NCBI GenBank assembly: GCA_001820095.1
Contig: MHOO01000009.1
Coordinates: 1-41,204, forward strand
From: Candidatus Staskawiczbacteria bacterium RIFCSPHIGHO2_01_FULL_39_25
GTDB lineage: Bacteria > Patescibacteriota > Minisyncoccia > Minisyncoccales > Staskawiczbacteraceae
Length of the DNA stretch: 41,204 nt
Reading direction: 5' to 3'
This document shows positions 1-9,489 of this stretch, one piece after another. The translations under genes and the position numbers were made by a program. Under the pieces are notes generated by a model. The model saw only the letters and a list, made by a program, of their open reading frames with translations. It did no database searches and was not told where the DNA came from. How positions within the stretch are numbered: the first letter of the stretch is position 1; every line of letters begins with the position of its first letter.

Positions 1-36
1 AACCACCCCTGGAGAGGAAAGTTTATTCTTAACGTG

Positions 37-96
37 TGACATTTCTAAATCCGCGCCGGTGTGACATTTCTATTTCCCGTTGACATTTTGGAACTG
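37..96 (+). repeat. cluster of TGACATT-type motifs at the left window edge (TGACATTTCTAAATCC, TGACATTTCTATTTCC, TGACATTTTGGAACTG)
   Basis: Motif copies start at 37, 62 and 81; a reverse-complement pair occurs at the right edge (41126-41165). Confidence 0.6.
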
Positions 97-100
97 ACTA

Positions 101-128
101 TTGACAAAGCCTTTTGATTTGCTACAAT
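101..128 (+). promoter_or_regulatory. sigma70-like promoter TTGACA-N16-TACAAT
   Basis: TTGACA at 101-106 and TACAAT at 123-128; precedes the terminator-like hairpin and the tRNA-like gene. Confidence 0.55.
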
Positions 129-171
129 GGAAATGTATCAGACGGCGTCACATTCTGTGATCAGAACCAGA

Positions 172-206
172 AACAACATCTTCTTAACGGGAGGTGTTGT
201 TTTTTG
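172..206 (+). terminator. terminator-like or attenuator hairpin followed by a T-run
   Basis: AACAACATC pairs with GGTGTTGTT (9 bp, one G-T), followed by T's. Confidence 0.5.
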
Positions 207-229
207 TTCCAAGTGATATAATCATAATT

Positions 230-332
230 GCGGAGGCATCGGAGGTTGACGCCGGATGGATCCGGCCGTCGTCTGATACACGAACGGTTCCGCATTACGG
301 AATGTGGTTCGATCCCACCTACCTCCGCACCA
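230..332 (+). ncRNA. tRNA-like RNA, about 103 nt with encoded CCA
   Basis: 7-bp acceptor GCGGAGG/CCTCCGC then ACCA; T-arm-like GTGG-TTCGATC-CCAC; long variable-arm-like hairpin TTCCG-CATTA-CGGAA; anticodon-arm-like TCGT-CTGATAC-ACGA; an extra hairpin CCGGA-TGGA-TCCGG. Followed directly by a terminator. Confidence 0.45.
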
Positions 333-358
333 AAAAATCTGCTTAAAGCAGATTTTTT
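332..358 (+). terminator. intrinsic terminator
   Basis: AAAAAATCTGCTT A AAGCAGATTTTTT. Confidence 0.75.
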
Positions 359-466
359 GGTTATTTTGCAAAAACAAAAAAGGCTCTCCTTAACTTTTTT
401 TCAAAGTTTCAGAGAGCCATAGTTTCAAAGTGCCAAAGTGTCCAACGCGGACAAAGGCACAAAGTT

Positions 467-1138
467 TCAACAATCGCTGGAGAGGACCTGGTCGCCAGCG
501 CGCCACCCGCGCGGATGACCAACCGAGCGGGCATAGACACTCCAGTAGCGGTAGTAGGAGTGCCAGAGGGCGCCGACGGCCCAGAAGTTGCCATTCTTGT
601 CTTTAATGTACGCGATGTTCGCGTAACCGTTAACAAGCAGGTGGCCTTCTTGGCCCTTTGACTGCTTTTTGAGCAAGTCAAAGAAATGAGCCAGCGCGAT
701 TTCTTCACGCTCCTGGCCAAGCTCCTTGCGGATCGGGGCGTCCACTGACCGCTTTTCCAAGCGATGGATGGCAATGATGCCATCTTGGACATTTTCCTCA
801 ACCTTGCCGAGGAAAAACTGATTGAAGTTTTCGCCCGTCCAGCCGACGTTGGCTTCCTTGAGGGAATCCTTGTCAGCGACAAAGCGCTTGGCACCAGCAA
901 CTTTGATGCCGCTGGTTACCAATTTCAGGACAGGCGGCACTTCGTGCCGGTGCTGGGCGATGTGATTGGCGATGAGTTCGCTCAACCCTCCTGCCTCATT
1001 TACGCGTTGGGCCTCTTCTTTGGTAAGAAGGGCTTTGTCGTAGGCAGCGCCTGCAACTTCCAGGAACTTGCGTCCCTTGGAGTCGCGAACGGTCACGAAC
1101 GTGGCAGACGGGGTCAATGTCTTAGACATCGGCGTCAT
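467..1138 (-). CDS. hypothetical protein (223 aa)
   Basis: Complete ORF, AAAGG upstream of ATG; visibly more GC-rich than the backbone; no family recognised. Confidence 0.7.
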   Translation of the reverse strand: MTPMSKTLTPSATFVTVRDSKGRKFLEVAGAAYDKALLTKEEAQRVNEAGGLSELIANHIAQHRHEVPPVLKLVTSGIKVAGAKRFVADKDSLKEANVGWTGENFNQFFLGKVEENVQDGIIAIHRLEKRSVDAPIRKELGQEREEIALAHFFDLLKKQSKGQEGHLLVNGYANIAYIKDKNGNFWAVGALWHSYYRYWSVYARSVGHPRGWRAGDQVLSSDC

Positions 1139-1173
1139 CCTTTAAAATAGTGTGCTTGACATACCGAAGTTGG

Positions 1174-1223
1174 CAGTCATAGCCATAAAATATCAATTTC
1201 TTAATAGCTTATGGCTATGACTG
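1174..1223. repeat. 15-bp perfect inverted repeat in the 5' region of the 467-1138 gene
   Basis: CAGTCATAGCCATAA (1174-1188) and TTATGGCTATGACTG (1209-1223). Confidence 0.8.
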
Positions 1224-1331
1224 GTTTGCAAGTAAATTTAGCTGTAAATGTGCTATTTTTGAGGCAGAACCCGTTGTTTTACCCTCATACCTTTATTATA
1301 GCATAATCAGGAATCCTTGTCAATAGGTCAA

Positions 1332-1360
1332 CTAAAAGAGGGGAAATCCCCTCTTTTTAG
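1332..1360 (-). terminator. intrinsic terminator for the 1391-3067 gene
   Basis: CTAAAAGAGGGG AAAT CCCCTCTTTTTAG. Confidence 0.75.
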
Positions 1361-1390
1361 CTTCATTTTATGAATTTTGGCAAGCAACCA

Positions 1391-3067
1391 TTATTGTACT
1401 ACTCCTCCGCCAGAGTTGCTTGGATCATCAGGCAAGCTAGTGGTTACAGCTTTGGCGCTGCTCTGCGTAGAGCCGCCGGTAAATTGGTCTTCGCCCGAAA
1501 CGGTTGCCTGGCCGATTAAGGGAGCAGTACCTCCTTTCTGAGACGCTATAGGCGTTAAGGAAATTTGAAAGTACAAAGCTGGCGGAGAATTGTTAGTTCC
1601 CGGTTCGGCTAAAAGGTCTCCCACCAGCCAAACAATCTCCCGGCTACTGCTATCAAAAGAAAAATGAGCTGCTTGGTCTTCAGGAGCTATATTATCAGAT
1701 ATAGAAACATTCTGCGGTAATACTGCTTTTACTTTTAAATTTTTAACATCATTTAAATAATTTTTAACCTGCCACACCACTGTATAGGTTGTCTCCTTGC
1801 CAACTTCGGGTGGAATAGGCCCCGTATTCTCAATTCCTTCTTTTGTGGCACGATATGTCTTTTGGGATAATTCCAATTTTGAATTGATTTTTGTAGTAAA
1901 TTCTTGGCTGATATTAAAAACGCTTACCTTATTTTTTATCACCGGCCCCGAATCTGAATTTTTTTCTGTATCATCAAAAAATAAATTATCTTTCAATTTT
2001 ACCGTAAATTGCACCTCAATTTCTTCCTGCGGGCCCAGGCGCTGTAACGCCGGAATCTGTTTTGAGTCCCAGATAATAATATTATCATCTTGCCGTACCT
2101 GCCCCCCGTCTTGAGCCTGCAAGGTAGATACATTAAACGCTGACCCGTCAATGTTAGATACGATAAATAAGTTATTAAATGGCGTAGAACCAATATTCCT
2201 AAGGAATATTTCGTAGTGGAGAGTATCTCCTGAAGACGCAATATAATTAGAGGATCCGTTAATTTCTTGTGATATGAAAAGCAGGGGTTTAATAACTTCC
2301 ACGTTTTGGTTTGTTTCCTTTATCACAATAAAAATGCCGTCTTGCCACATGCCAAGCTTGGCAGAAAAGTTTACTTGGCTTGCCGTATCAGCTTTTATGA
2401 CGCCTTTTATGGTTATCCTGCCCCCCTCCCCCTTATGCAAGGTTTTTAGCTTCCATTCAGAATTATCCAATGAAGGAGGATTAGACGAGGTAAGTTCAAA
2501 CCCATCTAAAGGATCTATCTTGATGCTAAGGTTCTCCAATGGATAATCTACATTTGAAAAATAGTTCATAGAGTAGTTAATTTCTTTTCCCTTTTCTGAT
2601 TTTGACTGCAGATCAAATTCCAAGGTTACCGGCACTACTCCTATCTGCGTGGTAAACGTAGTTTCAGATTCATAACGGGCCGATAATTTTTTTGGGGTAT
2701 ACGAAAGCCATGCATGGGCTACTTTTAAGTCGCCTTCCTTGCCTAAAAGCCGCAGCTTGAACTGGACAAAGTCCTCCACGCCCGGATAAATATCTTTAAG
2801 ATTTTTAGTGATCCTATTTTTCCCGTCTTCCGTTAAAGAGTTTTCGGGAAGCTCAAAAATAAGTTTTGGTTCTTCTAATACAAAGTTTCCGTTATTTTTG
2901 TATCTGACGGTATATTCAATTTCATCCCCCACTTTTGCGGTATCTGGCCCTAAAATTTCCAACTTTAAAATCTCTTTTGAAAAGATGGTATCTCGATAGT
3001 AGAGAAAAATAAGAAATCCGACAATGACCAGTATGGCCCAGAAAATAAAAGTATTTTTTTTGTTCAT
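1391..3067 (-). CDS. membrane-anchored protein with DUF11-like adhesin/Ig-type repeats
   Basis: N-terminal TM segment; repeated VGDEIEYTVRYKNNG / GDTLHYEIFLRNIGSTPFNNL / VGKETTYTVVWQVKN patterns. Confidence 0.7.
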   Translation of the reverse strand: MNKKNTFIFWAILVIVGFLIFLYYRDTIFSKEILKLEILGPDTAKVGDEIEYTVRYKNNGNFVLEEPKLIFELPENSLTEDGKNRITKNLKDIYPGVEDFVQFKLRLLGKEGDLKVAHAWLSYTPKKLSARYESETTFTTQIGVVPVTLEFDLQSKSEKGKEINYSMNYFSNVDYPLENLSIKIDPLDGFELTSSNPPSLDNSEWKLKTLHKGEGGRITIKGVIKADTASQVNFSAKLGMWQDGIFIVIKETNQNVEVIKPLLFISQEINGSSNYIASSGDTLHYEIFLRNIGSTPFNNLFIVSNIDGSAFNVSTLQAQDGGQVRQDDNIIIWDSKQIPALQRLGPQEEIEVQFTVKLKDNLFFDDTEKNSDSGPVIKNKVSVFNISQEFTTKINSKLELSQKTYRATKEGIENTGPIPPEVGKETTYTVVWQVKNYLNDVKNLKVKAVLPQNVSISDNIAPEDQAAHFSFDSSSREIVWLVGDLLAEPGTNNSPPALYFQISLTPIASQKGGTAPLIGQATVSGEDQFTGGSTQSSAKAVTTSLPDDPSNSGGGVVQ

Positions 3068-3078
3068 GTTTTATAGTA

Positions 3079-3822
3079 TTATGGGCTGTATTGGTAATTA
3101 GAATTGCTGGCTAGTAAATAATTACAATAATTGTCTGAAACTTCTTTCAATAACCTGCTTGAATCTATTCCTACCTTCAACTTAGATAAAATATCCCAGT
3201 CTTTTTCCAAAATTAATCGTAATACCTTTACAACATCCGGTGTTATTTTTACCCCATCTTTCTTGGTTGCAGCACAATCCTTACAAATAACACCCCCTTC
3301 TTTATTGGAGAAATAGAGGCTATGGGGATTTAATTTTTGGCGGCAAACAGCACAGTTTGAAATTTCAGGACCGTACCCTAAAACAAACATAAAATTCCAG
3401 AGGAAGTAATAGTATAATAACTCCTTATTATGTACTATGTGTATATTATTAAGCTTGCGCGATATGTCAACTATCAAACCCCAAATTCTTTCGTCTTTTT
3501 CCTGCCCCCTTATAAAACAATCTATAATATTTGAAATATTGTAAGCAATTTCTAACTTTTCTACTAAGTGAACCTTGCCATCAAGTTTTTCTATGGAAAC
3601 GGCGTCTGTTAAGGTTTTCCGGTTTTTTCCCTGTATAAATTCAATTTCCGAAAAAGAAAAAAAATCTATATTGCTCTTTAGCTTTGACGTAATTTTACGT
3701 ATGGCTTTGCCAAAAACTTCCACCCTCCCAAAGTCTTTGGTAAAAGCAGAAAAGACCCGGTCTGCATCCAATCTGTCTTCTTTCTTAAAAACAACTGCTT
3801 GCGTCCTATAGTGTACTGCCAT
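3079..3822 (-). CDS. recO: DNA repair protein RecO
   Basis: N-terminal OB-like region (RTQAVVFKKEDRLDADRVFSAFTKDFG) and Cys4 region CAVC..VICKDC. Confidence 0.85.
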   Translation of the reverse strand: MAVHYRTQAVVFKKEDRLDADRVFSAFTKDFGRVEVFGKAIRKITSKLKSNIDFFSFSEIEFIQGKNRKTLTDAVSIEKLDGKVHLVEKLEIAYNISNIIDCFIRGQEKDERIWGLIVDISRKLNNIHIVHNKELLYYYFLWNFMFVLGYGPEISNCAVCRQKLNPHSLYFSNKEGGVICKDCAATKKDGVKITPDVVKVLRLILEKDWDILSKLKVGIDSSRLLKEVSDNYCNYLLASNSNYQYSP

Positions 3823-3825
3823 TGG

Positions 3826-4281
3826 TTAAATTCCAAATTTCTTTTTTAAAAATTCTGCTTCCTCTTTCCTTCTAGCTACTTCCTTGCTTTCTTGGACGGT
3901 AATCCCTTCTTTCATTTTTTCATTAATATCATGTTTTGCATTCCAATATTCTTCAACTATGGCTTTCTTTAATTCATTTTTATCAAGAAAACCGCCAAAT
4001 CTTTCCGGTATTCTTTCTTGCATTTTTTTTATTTCAGCATCCATTTCAGGAGACCAAGGACTCAATTGCAATTTTTTTGCCAGGTCATTGCGAATGGTTG
4101 TATCTTTTTCTAATAATCTTTTGATTTCATATCGGGATATCTCTGACCTGCCTTTAAAGATAGATTTGTCCTGCGGATTGCCCGGCTTTTTTAGCGAATC
4201 TGATTTCTTGAGAAGATCTGGCTTCCTCAAGAAATCTGGCTTATTTTGGATAGATGATTTGTTGTTATTAAATGACTGCAT
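3826..4281 (-). CDS. hypothetical protein (151 aa)
   Basis: ORF between recO and ileS on the same strand; N-terminal 6-aa repeats PDFLRK/PDLLKK/SDSLKK. Confidence 0.65.
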   Translation of the reverse strand: MQSFNNNKSSIQNKPDFLRKPDLLKKSDSLKKPGNPQDKSIFKGRSEISRYEIKRLLEKDTTIRNDLAKKLQLSPWSPEMDAEIKKMQERIPERFGGFLDKNELKKAIVEEYWNAKHDINEKMKEGITVQESKEVARRKEEAEFLKKKFGI

Positions 4282-4283
4282 AT

Positions 4284-7193
4284 TTAACTAACTTTTTGAA
4301 TTTTAATGGCATACGCTTCATTTTCAATTTGTATTTCTTTTGCTAGGCCGATACTTTCCGGCGCTTGGCCTATGGTTATGTCAACCGCCCTTATTTCTTT
4401 GGCCAAAAGCTCTTTGTTTTTTTCTACGATGCGGTTTAATGCATCAGTGCCAAAAAACCACGCTGAAATTTTATCTTCTGGCTTTAAGCCTTGCTCTTTT
4501 CTTAAATCTTGCACCCATCTTATTAAATCCCTGATGATACCCTCCTCCTTTAACTCTTCGGTAATATTAAGATCCAGCTCTACTTCTTTTGTAATCGTAT
4601 CATCAAAAATAACTTCCTTCAAATTAACTTCGTCTTTTATCAATTCCAAAAGTTCTCCGTTATTTTTGATTTTTGATTTTTTATTTTTTATTTTTAAAGC
4701 TAATAACGGCTGCCTTACTTTTATGGTATGTTCATTCCTTTGGGCAAGGGCCAATGTAACAATACTTCTTACTTCGTCCATTTTTTGGTGCAAGTCTGTA
4801 TTAATTTTTCCTTTTTGGCTTGGCCAATCGCACAAATGCACTGATTCTGGCATGCCCTTTGCCCTTAAAGCGTGGTACATTGCTTCAGCAAAAAAAGGCA
4901 TGACAGGAGCGATCAGTTTTGCGGTTTGCAAGAGAACATAATACAGTGTTTCTATGGCTTCTTTTCTGCCAAGACTATTTTCATGAAACCTTTTTCTTGA
5001 CCTTCTAAGATACCACAACGATACGTCATTAATAAAGAAATCTTCTATGGCCAAAGTTGCCTTGGCAATATCATATTTTTCCAAGTTAGATTCTGCGACA
5101 ACAGCTACATGGCCAATTCTTGAAATAATCCATTTGTCTAAAATATTTTTAGATTTCGGAATTGCATGCTCAGCAAGTACTGGAAATTCTTCTTTTTTTA
5201 CATAGGTAGTAAAAAAGGTGTACACATTGTAAAGCGTTAATAATTTTCTCTTTATTTCATCAGCAGTCTTATAGCCAAACAGCATGTTTTCTGCCGGATT
5301 CTGCCTGGCGTACATCCAGCGCATAGGGTCAGCCCCTATTTTCTCTACCGCTTCATCAAACCAAATGGCATTTCCTTTTGACTTGTGCATTTCTTCTCCT
5401 TTCTCATCTTTTACGGATGCGTAGCCAAAAATAGTCTTGGCGGGCTCTGTATTTTCCAGCACCGTCGACATAACCAACAAAGAGTAAAACCAGTTTTTGA
5501 ATTGTCCGGGGAAAGATTCAGCTACCACTTGGGCCGGAAACCACTTTTTCCAGTATGACATATCAGAAAAGTATTTCATGGTAGAATATGGCACAATGCC
5601 CGCATCCAGCCATGGGTTTCCCACATCTTTAATCCGACCCGCCAATGTTTTACATTTCTTGCATTGGATTTTTACAGCATCAATCCAGGGGCGATGCGGA
5701 GAGTTTCCTTCAAATGCTTCCCATCCCTCAATGGCTCGCTTCTTTAATTCCTCTTTTGATCCAATAACTTCAAAATTACCGCATTCTTGGCACTCAAAAA
5801 TAGGCAAAGCCAAGCCCCAATACCTTTTTTTGGAAATGAGCCAATCATGCATGTTTTTTAGCCAATCCAGCTCCCGTTCTTTTCCAAACGAAGGAATCCA
5901 ATTAATTTTTTTGACAATTTTTTCCAGGGGTTTTCGCAATTTTTCCATTGAAATATACCATTCATCAACTACTCTCCACACTAATTCTGTTTTGCACCGC
6001 CAACAGGTGGGGTATTTGTGCTTATAGGGTAAAATTTCAAAAACATAATTTTTTTGCGCCGATAAATAGTCTAAAATTATGTTTGGATTTTTTTTGGCAT
6101 TCTGACCGGAAAATTCACCTAATCCATCCAAATAGCTGGCATCTTCGCCAATGACTTCTATTAATGGCAGGCCTAATTTTTTGCCCAATTGAAAGTCTTC
6201 TTGGCCGGCTGAAACTGCCGTATGGACCAAACCCGTTCCGTCTTCCGTCGTAATTGGCATAATTCTATTATCGGTTGCGACAACCGTGTGAAAATTTTCT
6301 GGGTTTTTTTGAGCCACTTCTTTTACCTTCGGCAAGTCGTCAAACGCAAATAAATATCTCAATCCAACTAATTTTTTCCCCTTTACTGTTTGCAAAATTT
6401 TATGCTCTCCCTTGAATACTTTCTGAACCAAATCTTTAGCCAACCAGAAATTACCGCGGTCATTTTTAACTAAGGCGTAGTCAATTTTTTCATCTACCGC
6501 TATAGCAATATTGGCCGGCAGGGTCCATGGAGTGGTTGTCCATACCAAAAGATACTCATTTTTTCTTGTTATAATGGGCAGTTGAAAATACACTGAATCG
6601 TGCACAATTTCTTTATATTCCTCGGTTAGAATTTCGTGCTGTGAAATAGCCGTCCCGCATCTAGGGCACCAGGGCACGCTGTCTCTTCCTTTATATAGGT
6701 ATTCTTTTTCGTGGCATTTCTTTAAAAAGTGCCAAATGGCATAATTATTTTCATCAGACATCGTAAAATAAGAATGTTCCCAGTCCATCCACTGCCCCAA
6801 ACGCACTGACTGCTGGGTTTGGATGGCTGAATATTTCTTCACCCTTTCTTTGCACTTTTCAACAAACTTATCAATCCCATAGGCTTCAATGTCTTTTTTA
6901 GTTTTAAAGCCTAATTCCTTTTCAACTTCCACCTCAACCCAAAGCCCTTGGCAGTCAAAGCCATTTTGATAGCGCTCATCATGCCCCTGCATTGCGTGGT
7001 ATCTTTGCAATAAATCTTTATACGTTCTGCCCCAGGCGTGATGCACCGCCATCGGGTTATTAGCGGTAATCGGCCCATCTAAAAACGACCAGCGGAATTT
7101 CCCCTTGTTTTTTTCTTGCAGTTTTTTAAAAATGCTGTTGTCCTGCCAGAATTTTAGTATTTTTTGCTCTTGTTCTGGAAAATTATACGCCAT
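4284..7193 (-). CDS. ileS: isoleucyl-tRNA synthetase
   Basis: 969 aa; HHAWGRTYKD (HIGH-type motif), MHKSKGN (KMSKS-type), WTTTPWTLPANIAIAV editing region. Confidence 0.93.
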   Translation of the reverse strand: MAYNFPEQEQKILKFWQDNSIFKKLQEKNKGKFRWSFLDGPITANNPMAVHHAWGRTYKDLLQRYHAMQGHDERYQNGFDCQGLWVEVEVEKELGFKTKKDIEAYGIDKFVEKCKERVKKYSAIQTQQSVRLGQWMDWEHSYFTMSDENNYAIWHFLKKCHEKEYLYKGRDSVPWCPRCGTAISQHEILTEEYKEIVHDSVYFQLPIITRKNEYLLVWTTTPWTLPANIAIAVDEKIDYALVKNDRGNFWLAKDLVQKVFKGEHKILQTVKGKKLVGLRYLFAFDDLPKVKEVAQKNPENFHTVVATDNRIMPITTEDGTGLVHTAVSAGQEDFQLGKKLGLPLIEVIGEDASYLDGLGEFSGQNAKKNPNIILDYLSAQKNYVFEILPYKHKYPTCWRCKTELVWRVVDEWYISMEKLRKPLEKIVKKINWIPSFGKERELDWLKNMHDWLISKKRYWGLALPIFECQECGNFEVIGSKEELKKRAIEGWEAFEGNSPHRPWIDAVKIQCKKCKTLAGRIKDVGNPWLDAGIVPYSTMKYFSDMSYWKKWFPAQVVAESFPGQFKNWFYSLLVMSTVLENTEPAKTIFGYASVKDEKGEEMHKSKGNAIWFDEAVEKIGADPMRWMYARQNPAENMLFGYKTADEIKRKLLTLYNVYTFFTTYVKKEEFPVLAEHAIPKSKNILDKWIISRIGHVAVVAESNLEKYDIAKATLAIEDFFINDVSLWYLRRSRKRFHENSLGRKEAIETLYYVLLQTAKLIAPVMPFFAEAMYHALRAKGMPESVHLCDWPSQKGKINTDLHQKMDEVRSIVTLALAQRNEHTIKVRQPLLALKIKNKKSKIKNNGELLELIKDEVNLKEVIFDDTITKEVELDLNITEELKEEGIIRDLIRWVQDLRKEQGLKPEDKISAWFFGTDALNRIVEKNKELLAKEIRAVDITIGQAPESIGLAKEIQIENEAYAIKIQKVS

Positions 7194-7212
7194 ATAAATG
7201 AATTTTAAATTT

Positions 7213-7779
7213 CTATGTAATTTCCCTTAATTCGGCCTTGCTGATTCTTTGCTCGGTATGCGCCTGTTCCATAGCCTTTTTAAAAGAAATTCCCTTTATT
7301 TTATTTTCTAATAGCCACAGGGGACATTGATGGCTTACAATTAAAATATGCTTTCCTTTATATCTTCCGTTAACCTCTTTAAAAAATGTGAATGCCCTCT
7401 TTAAAATGCTTTGGTAGCTTTCCCTATCTTTTTTCTTTGTTAGATCTGAATAAAAAAAGTTGCTTTGGGAAGTATTATTAAGATCTTTAAAATCAACTTC
7501 TCTTAACCTTTTATCAAATTTTACCTTTACGTTCAATGCGCGAGCAACAATTTCGGCTGTTTGGGTAGTCCTTAGCAAATCAGAGGCGAAAATCAAATCA
7601 ATGCCTTTACTGTGTTTAGCATGGTTTTCTTTCAATGTTTTTGCCGTTTTTGCCACCATTGCCTTACCGTTTTTAGTCAAAGGATTTTTAAATTTTTCAG
7701 GCCAGGAAGAATATACCTTTCTTGCATTAGAAAGCGCTTCCCCGTGGCGCAATAAAAAATAGGTATTATTGAGTTTCAT
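7213..7779 (-). CDS. histidine phosphatase (phosphoglycerate mutase-like) family protein
   Basis: LLRHGEALSNA motif; FASDLLRTTQTAEIVA; VSHQ. Confidence 0.88.
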   Translation of the reverse strand: MKLNNTYFLLRHGEALSNARKVYSSWPEKFKNPLTKNGKAMVAKTAKTLKENHAKHSKGIDLIFASDLLRTTQTAEIVARALNVKVKFDKRLREVDFKDLNNTSQSNFFYSDLTKKKDRESYQSILKRAFTFFKEVNGRYKGKHILIVSHQCPLWLLENKIKGISFKKAMEQAHTEQRISKAELREIT

Positions 7780-9489
7780 TTACATTTTTTCTGGCGCAGG
7801 TATCCCTAATAACCAAAGCCCATTTTTCATAATAATTGAAAAAGCTTTTGTAATAGCTATTTTGTATGGAGAAAATTCATCATTTTTCTCTACAATTTTA
7901 TTGTTTGCATAATAGTTGTTAAATTCTCTTGCCAATTCGGTCAGGTACGTTGTTATAAGATGGGGCTCATATTCTTGTCCGGCCTTCGCTGCTATTTCAG
8001 GAAACCTGCATAACATTTTTTCTAAATCGGTTATCTTGTCGGGCAAATCCTTAAATAATGGTTTAATTTTTTCCACTTTTGCTTTTTCTAAAACTGACAA
8101 CGCCCGCACTAATGAGTATTGTAAATACGGCCCCGAATCTCCCTCAAAAGAGATAGATTTTTCAATATTGTAAATTATATCACTCCCAATCGACTGCTTA
8201 AGAATGGAATATTTTATAGCTCCAATAGCCACTTTCTCTGCAATTTCATTTTTTTCCCTTTCAGTAAATTTTCTTGCTTCAATTTTTCCTGAAACTATTT
8301 TTTTAACTTCCTCAAATAAAAATTCAAATGTTACCACATTTCCAGTTCTTGAAGACATCTTACCTTCCGGCAAACGTAACATACCATGCCAAATATGCTT
8401 TGTTTTCTTTGCTAGTTCGGGAAACATTTCAGTCATTGCTCCTAATACAACTTTGAAATATTCGATTATTTCATTCCCAGTTACAATAATCGATACATCA
8501 TATTTAAACTTATCGTATTTAATCTTTGCTAGGCCTAATTCTTTTGCTTCATAAGTTGCGAGCCCTTCTGAATTAATAAAAACCCTTGTGTGCAAACCTA
8601 ATTTCTCACCCTTAAAAATGGTGGCGCCTCTCTCACCCTTTTCAAAAATGCCCTTTTTTAATCCATCCTCAACTACTCTTTTCCCAAAAGTAGCAATTTT
8701 ACTTTCAAAAAAGTAGTAATCGAATTTTGTGCCAAGCTTCTTATAAATTTTTTCGAATTCTTTTAAACTTACTTTTCTTCCCTCTTCGTATAATTTATTA
8801 ATTCCCTTATCACTTTTATCATATATTTTTCTGTTAATCTCTATAATTTCTTTCTTAATATCTCCGTCGCTTTCGTACGCTTGAGAACCATATGCATAAC
8901 CTGCTGAAAAATCCTTTAAACTATCGAAATCAAATGAAGAATTTCTATGCTTTCTTATATCCATTACACCCCAAATTGCTTTTGCTACATGCAATCCTAC
9001 ATCCCCTTGATAATTAGCTCTTTTAACGTTACCCCCCTGAAATTCAATAATTCTTGATATTGATTCCCCAGTAGAGTTATTACTCAAATGCCCAATGTGA
9101 AATACCTTAAATGGATTGGGATCAGTATACTCCACAATAACTTTTTTATCTTTTAAAATATTATTTCTACCAAAAATTTTAGGATGTTTTAAAACTTCTT
9201 TTACAGTATCCTTAAAAAAATCCCGTGAAAGGTAAAAATTAATGAAACCGGGGGAAGCTGCTTCAATTTTTTCAAAAAGACTGTGTTGGCCAATTCCACC
9301 AGCAACTTTTTTAGCTATTTCCAAGGGGTTTTTTTTCAATTCCTTGGCTATCTGCAAGGCAATATTCGTAGAATAATCCCCATAAGTTTTTTCTACCGGA
9401 CGTTCAACAACAATTTCAGGGACGCCAAAATCGCCAAATTCTTTTTTAATGGCTGCCCTAACTAACTTTTCTATTTGTTGTTGTACCAT
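7780..9489 (-). CDS. argS: arginyl-tRNA synthetase
   Basis: PNPFKVFHIGHLSNNSTGESISR; GDVGLH; MLRLPEGKMSSRTGNVV; start overlaps the upstream gene's stop by 1 base. Confidence 0.93.
   Translation of the reverse strand: MVQQQIEKLVRAAIKKEFGDFGVPEIVVERPVEKTYGDYSTNIALQIAKELKKNPLEIAKKVAGGIGQHSLFEKIEAASPGFINFYLSRDFFKDTVKEVLKHPKIFGRNNILKDKKVIVEYTDPNPFKVFHIGHLSNNSTGESISRIIEFQGGNVKRANYQGDVGLHVAKAIWGVMDIRKHRNSSFDFDSLKDFSAGYAYGSQAYESDGDIKKEIIEINRKIYDKSDKGINKLYEEGRKVSLKEFEKIYKKLGTKFDYYFFESKIATFGKRVVEDGLKKGIFEKGERGATIFKGEKLGLHTRVFINSEGLATYEAKELGLAKIKYDKFKYDVSIIVTGNEIIEYFKVVLGAMTEMFPELAKKTKHIWHGMLRLPEGKMSSRTGNVVTFEFLFEEVKKIVSGKIEARKFTEREKNEIAEKVAIGAIKYSILKQSIGSDIIYNIEKSISFEGDSGPYLQYSLVRALSVLEKAKVEKIKPLFKDLPDKITDLEKMLCRFPEIAAKAGQEYEPHLITTYLTELAREFNNYYANNKIVEKNDEFSPYKIAITKAFSIIMKNGLWLLGIPAPEKM

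Noticed and set aside
230-332. Selenocysteine tRNA or UGA-recoding tRNA
   Set aside because: No TCA in the anticodon-like loop, and no in-frame UGA use was seen in the large conserved ORFs.
228-422. 64-aa plus-strand ORF
   Set aside because: Coincides with the tRNA-like RNA and its terminator, with no RBS or coding character.
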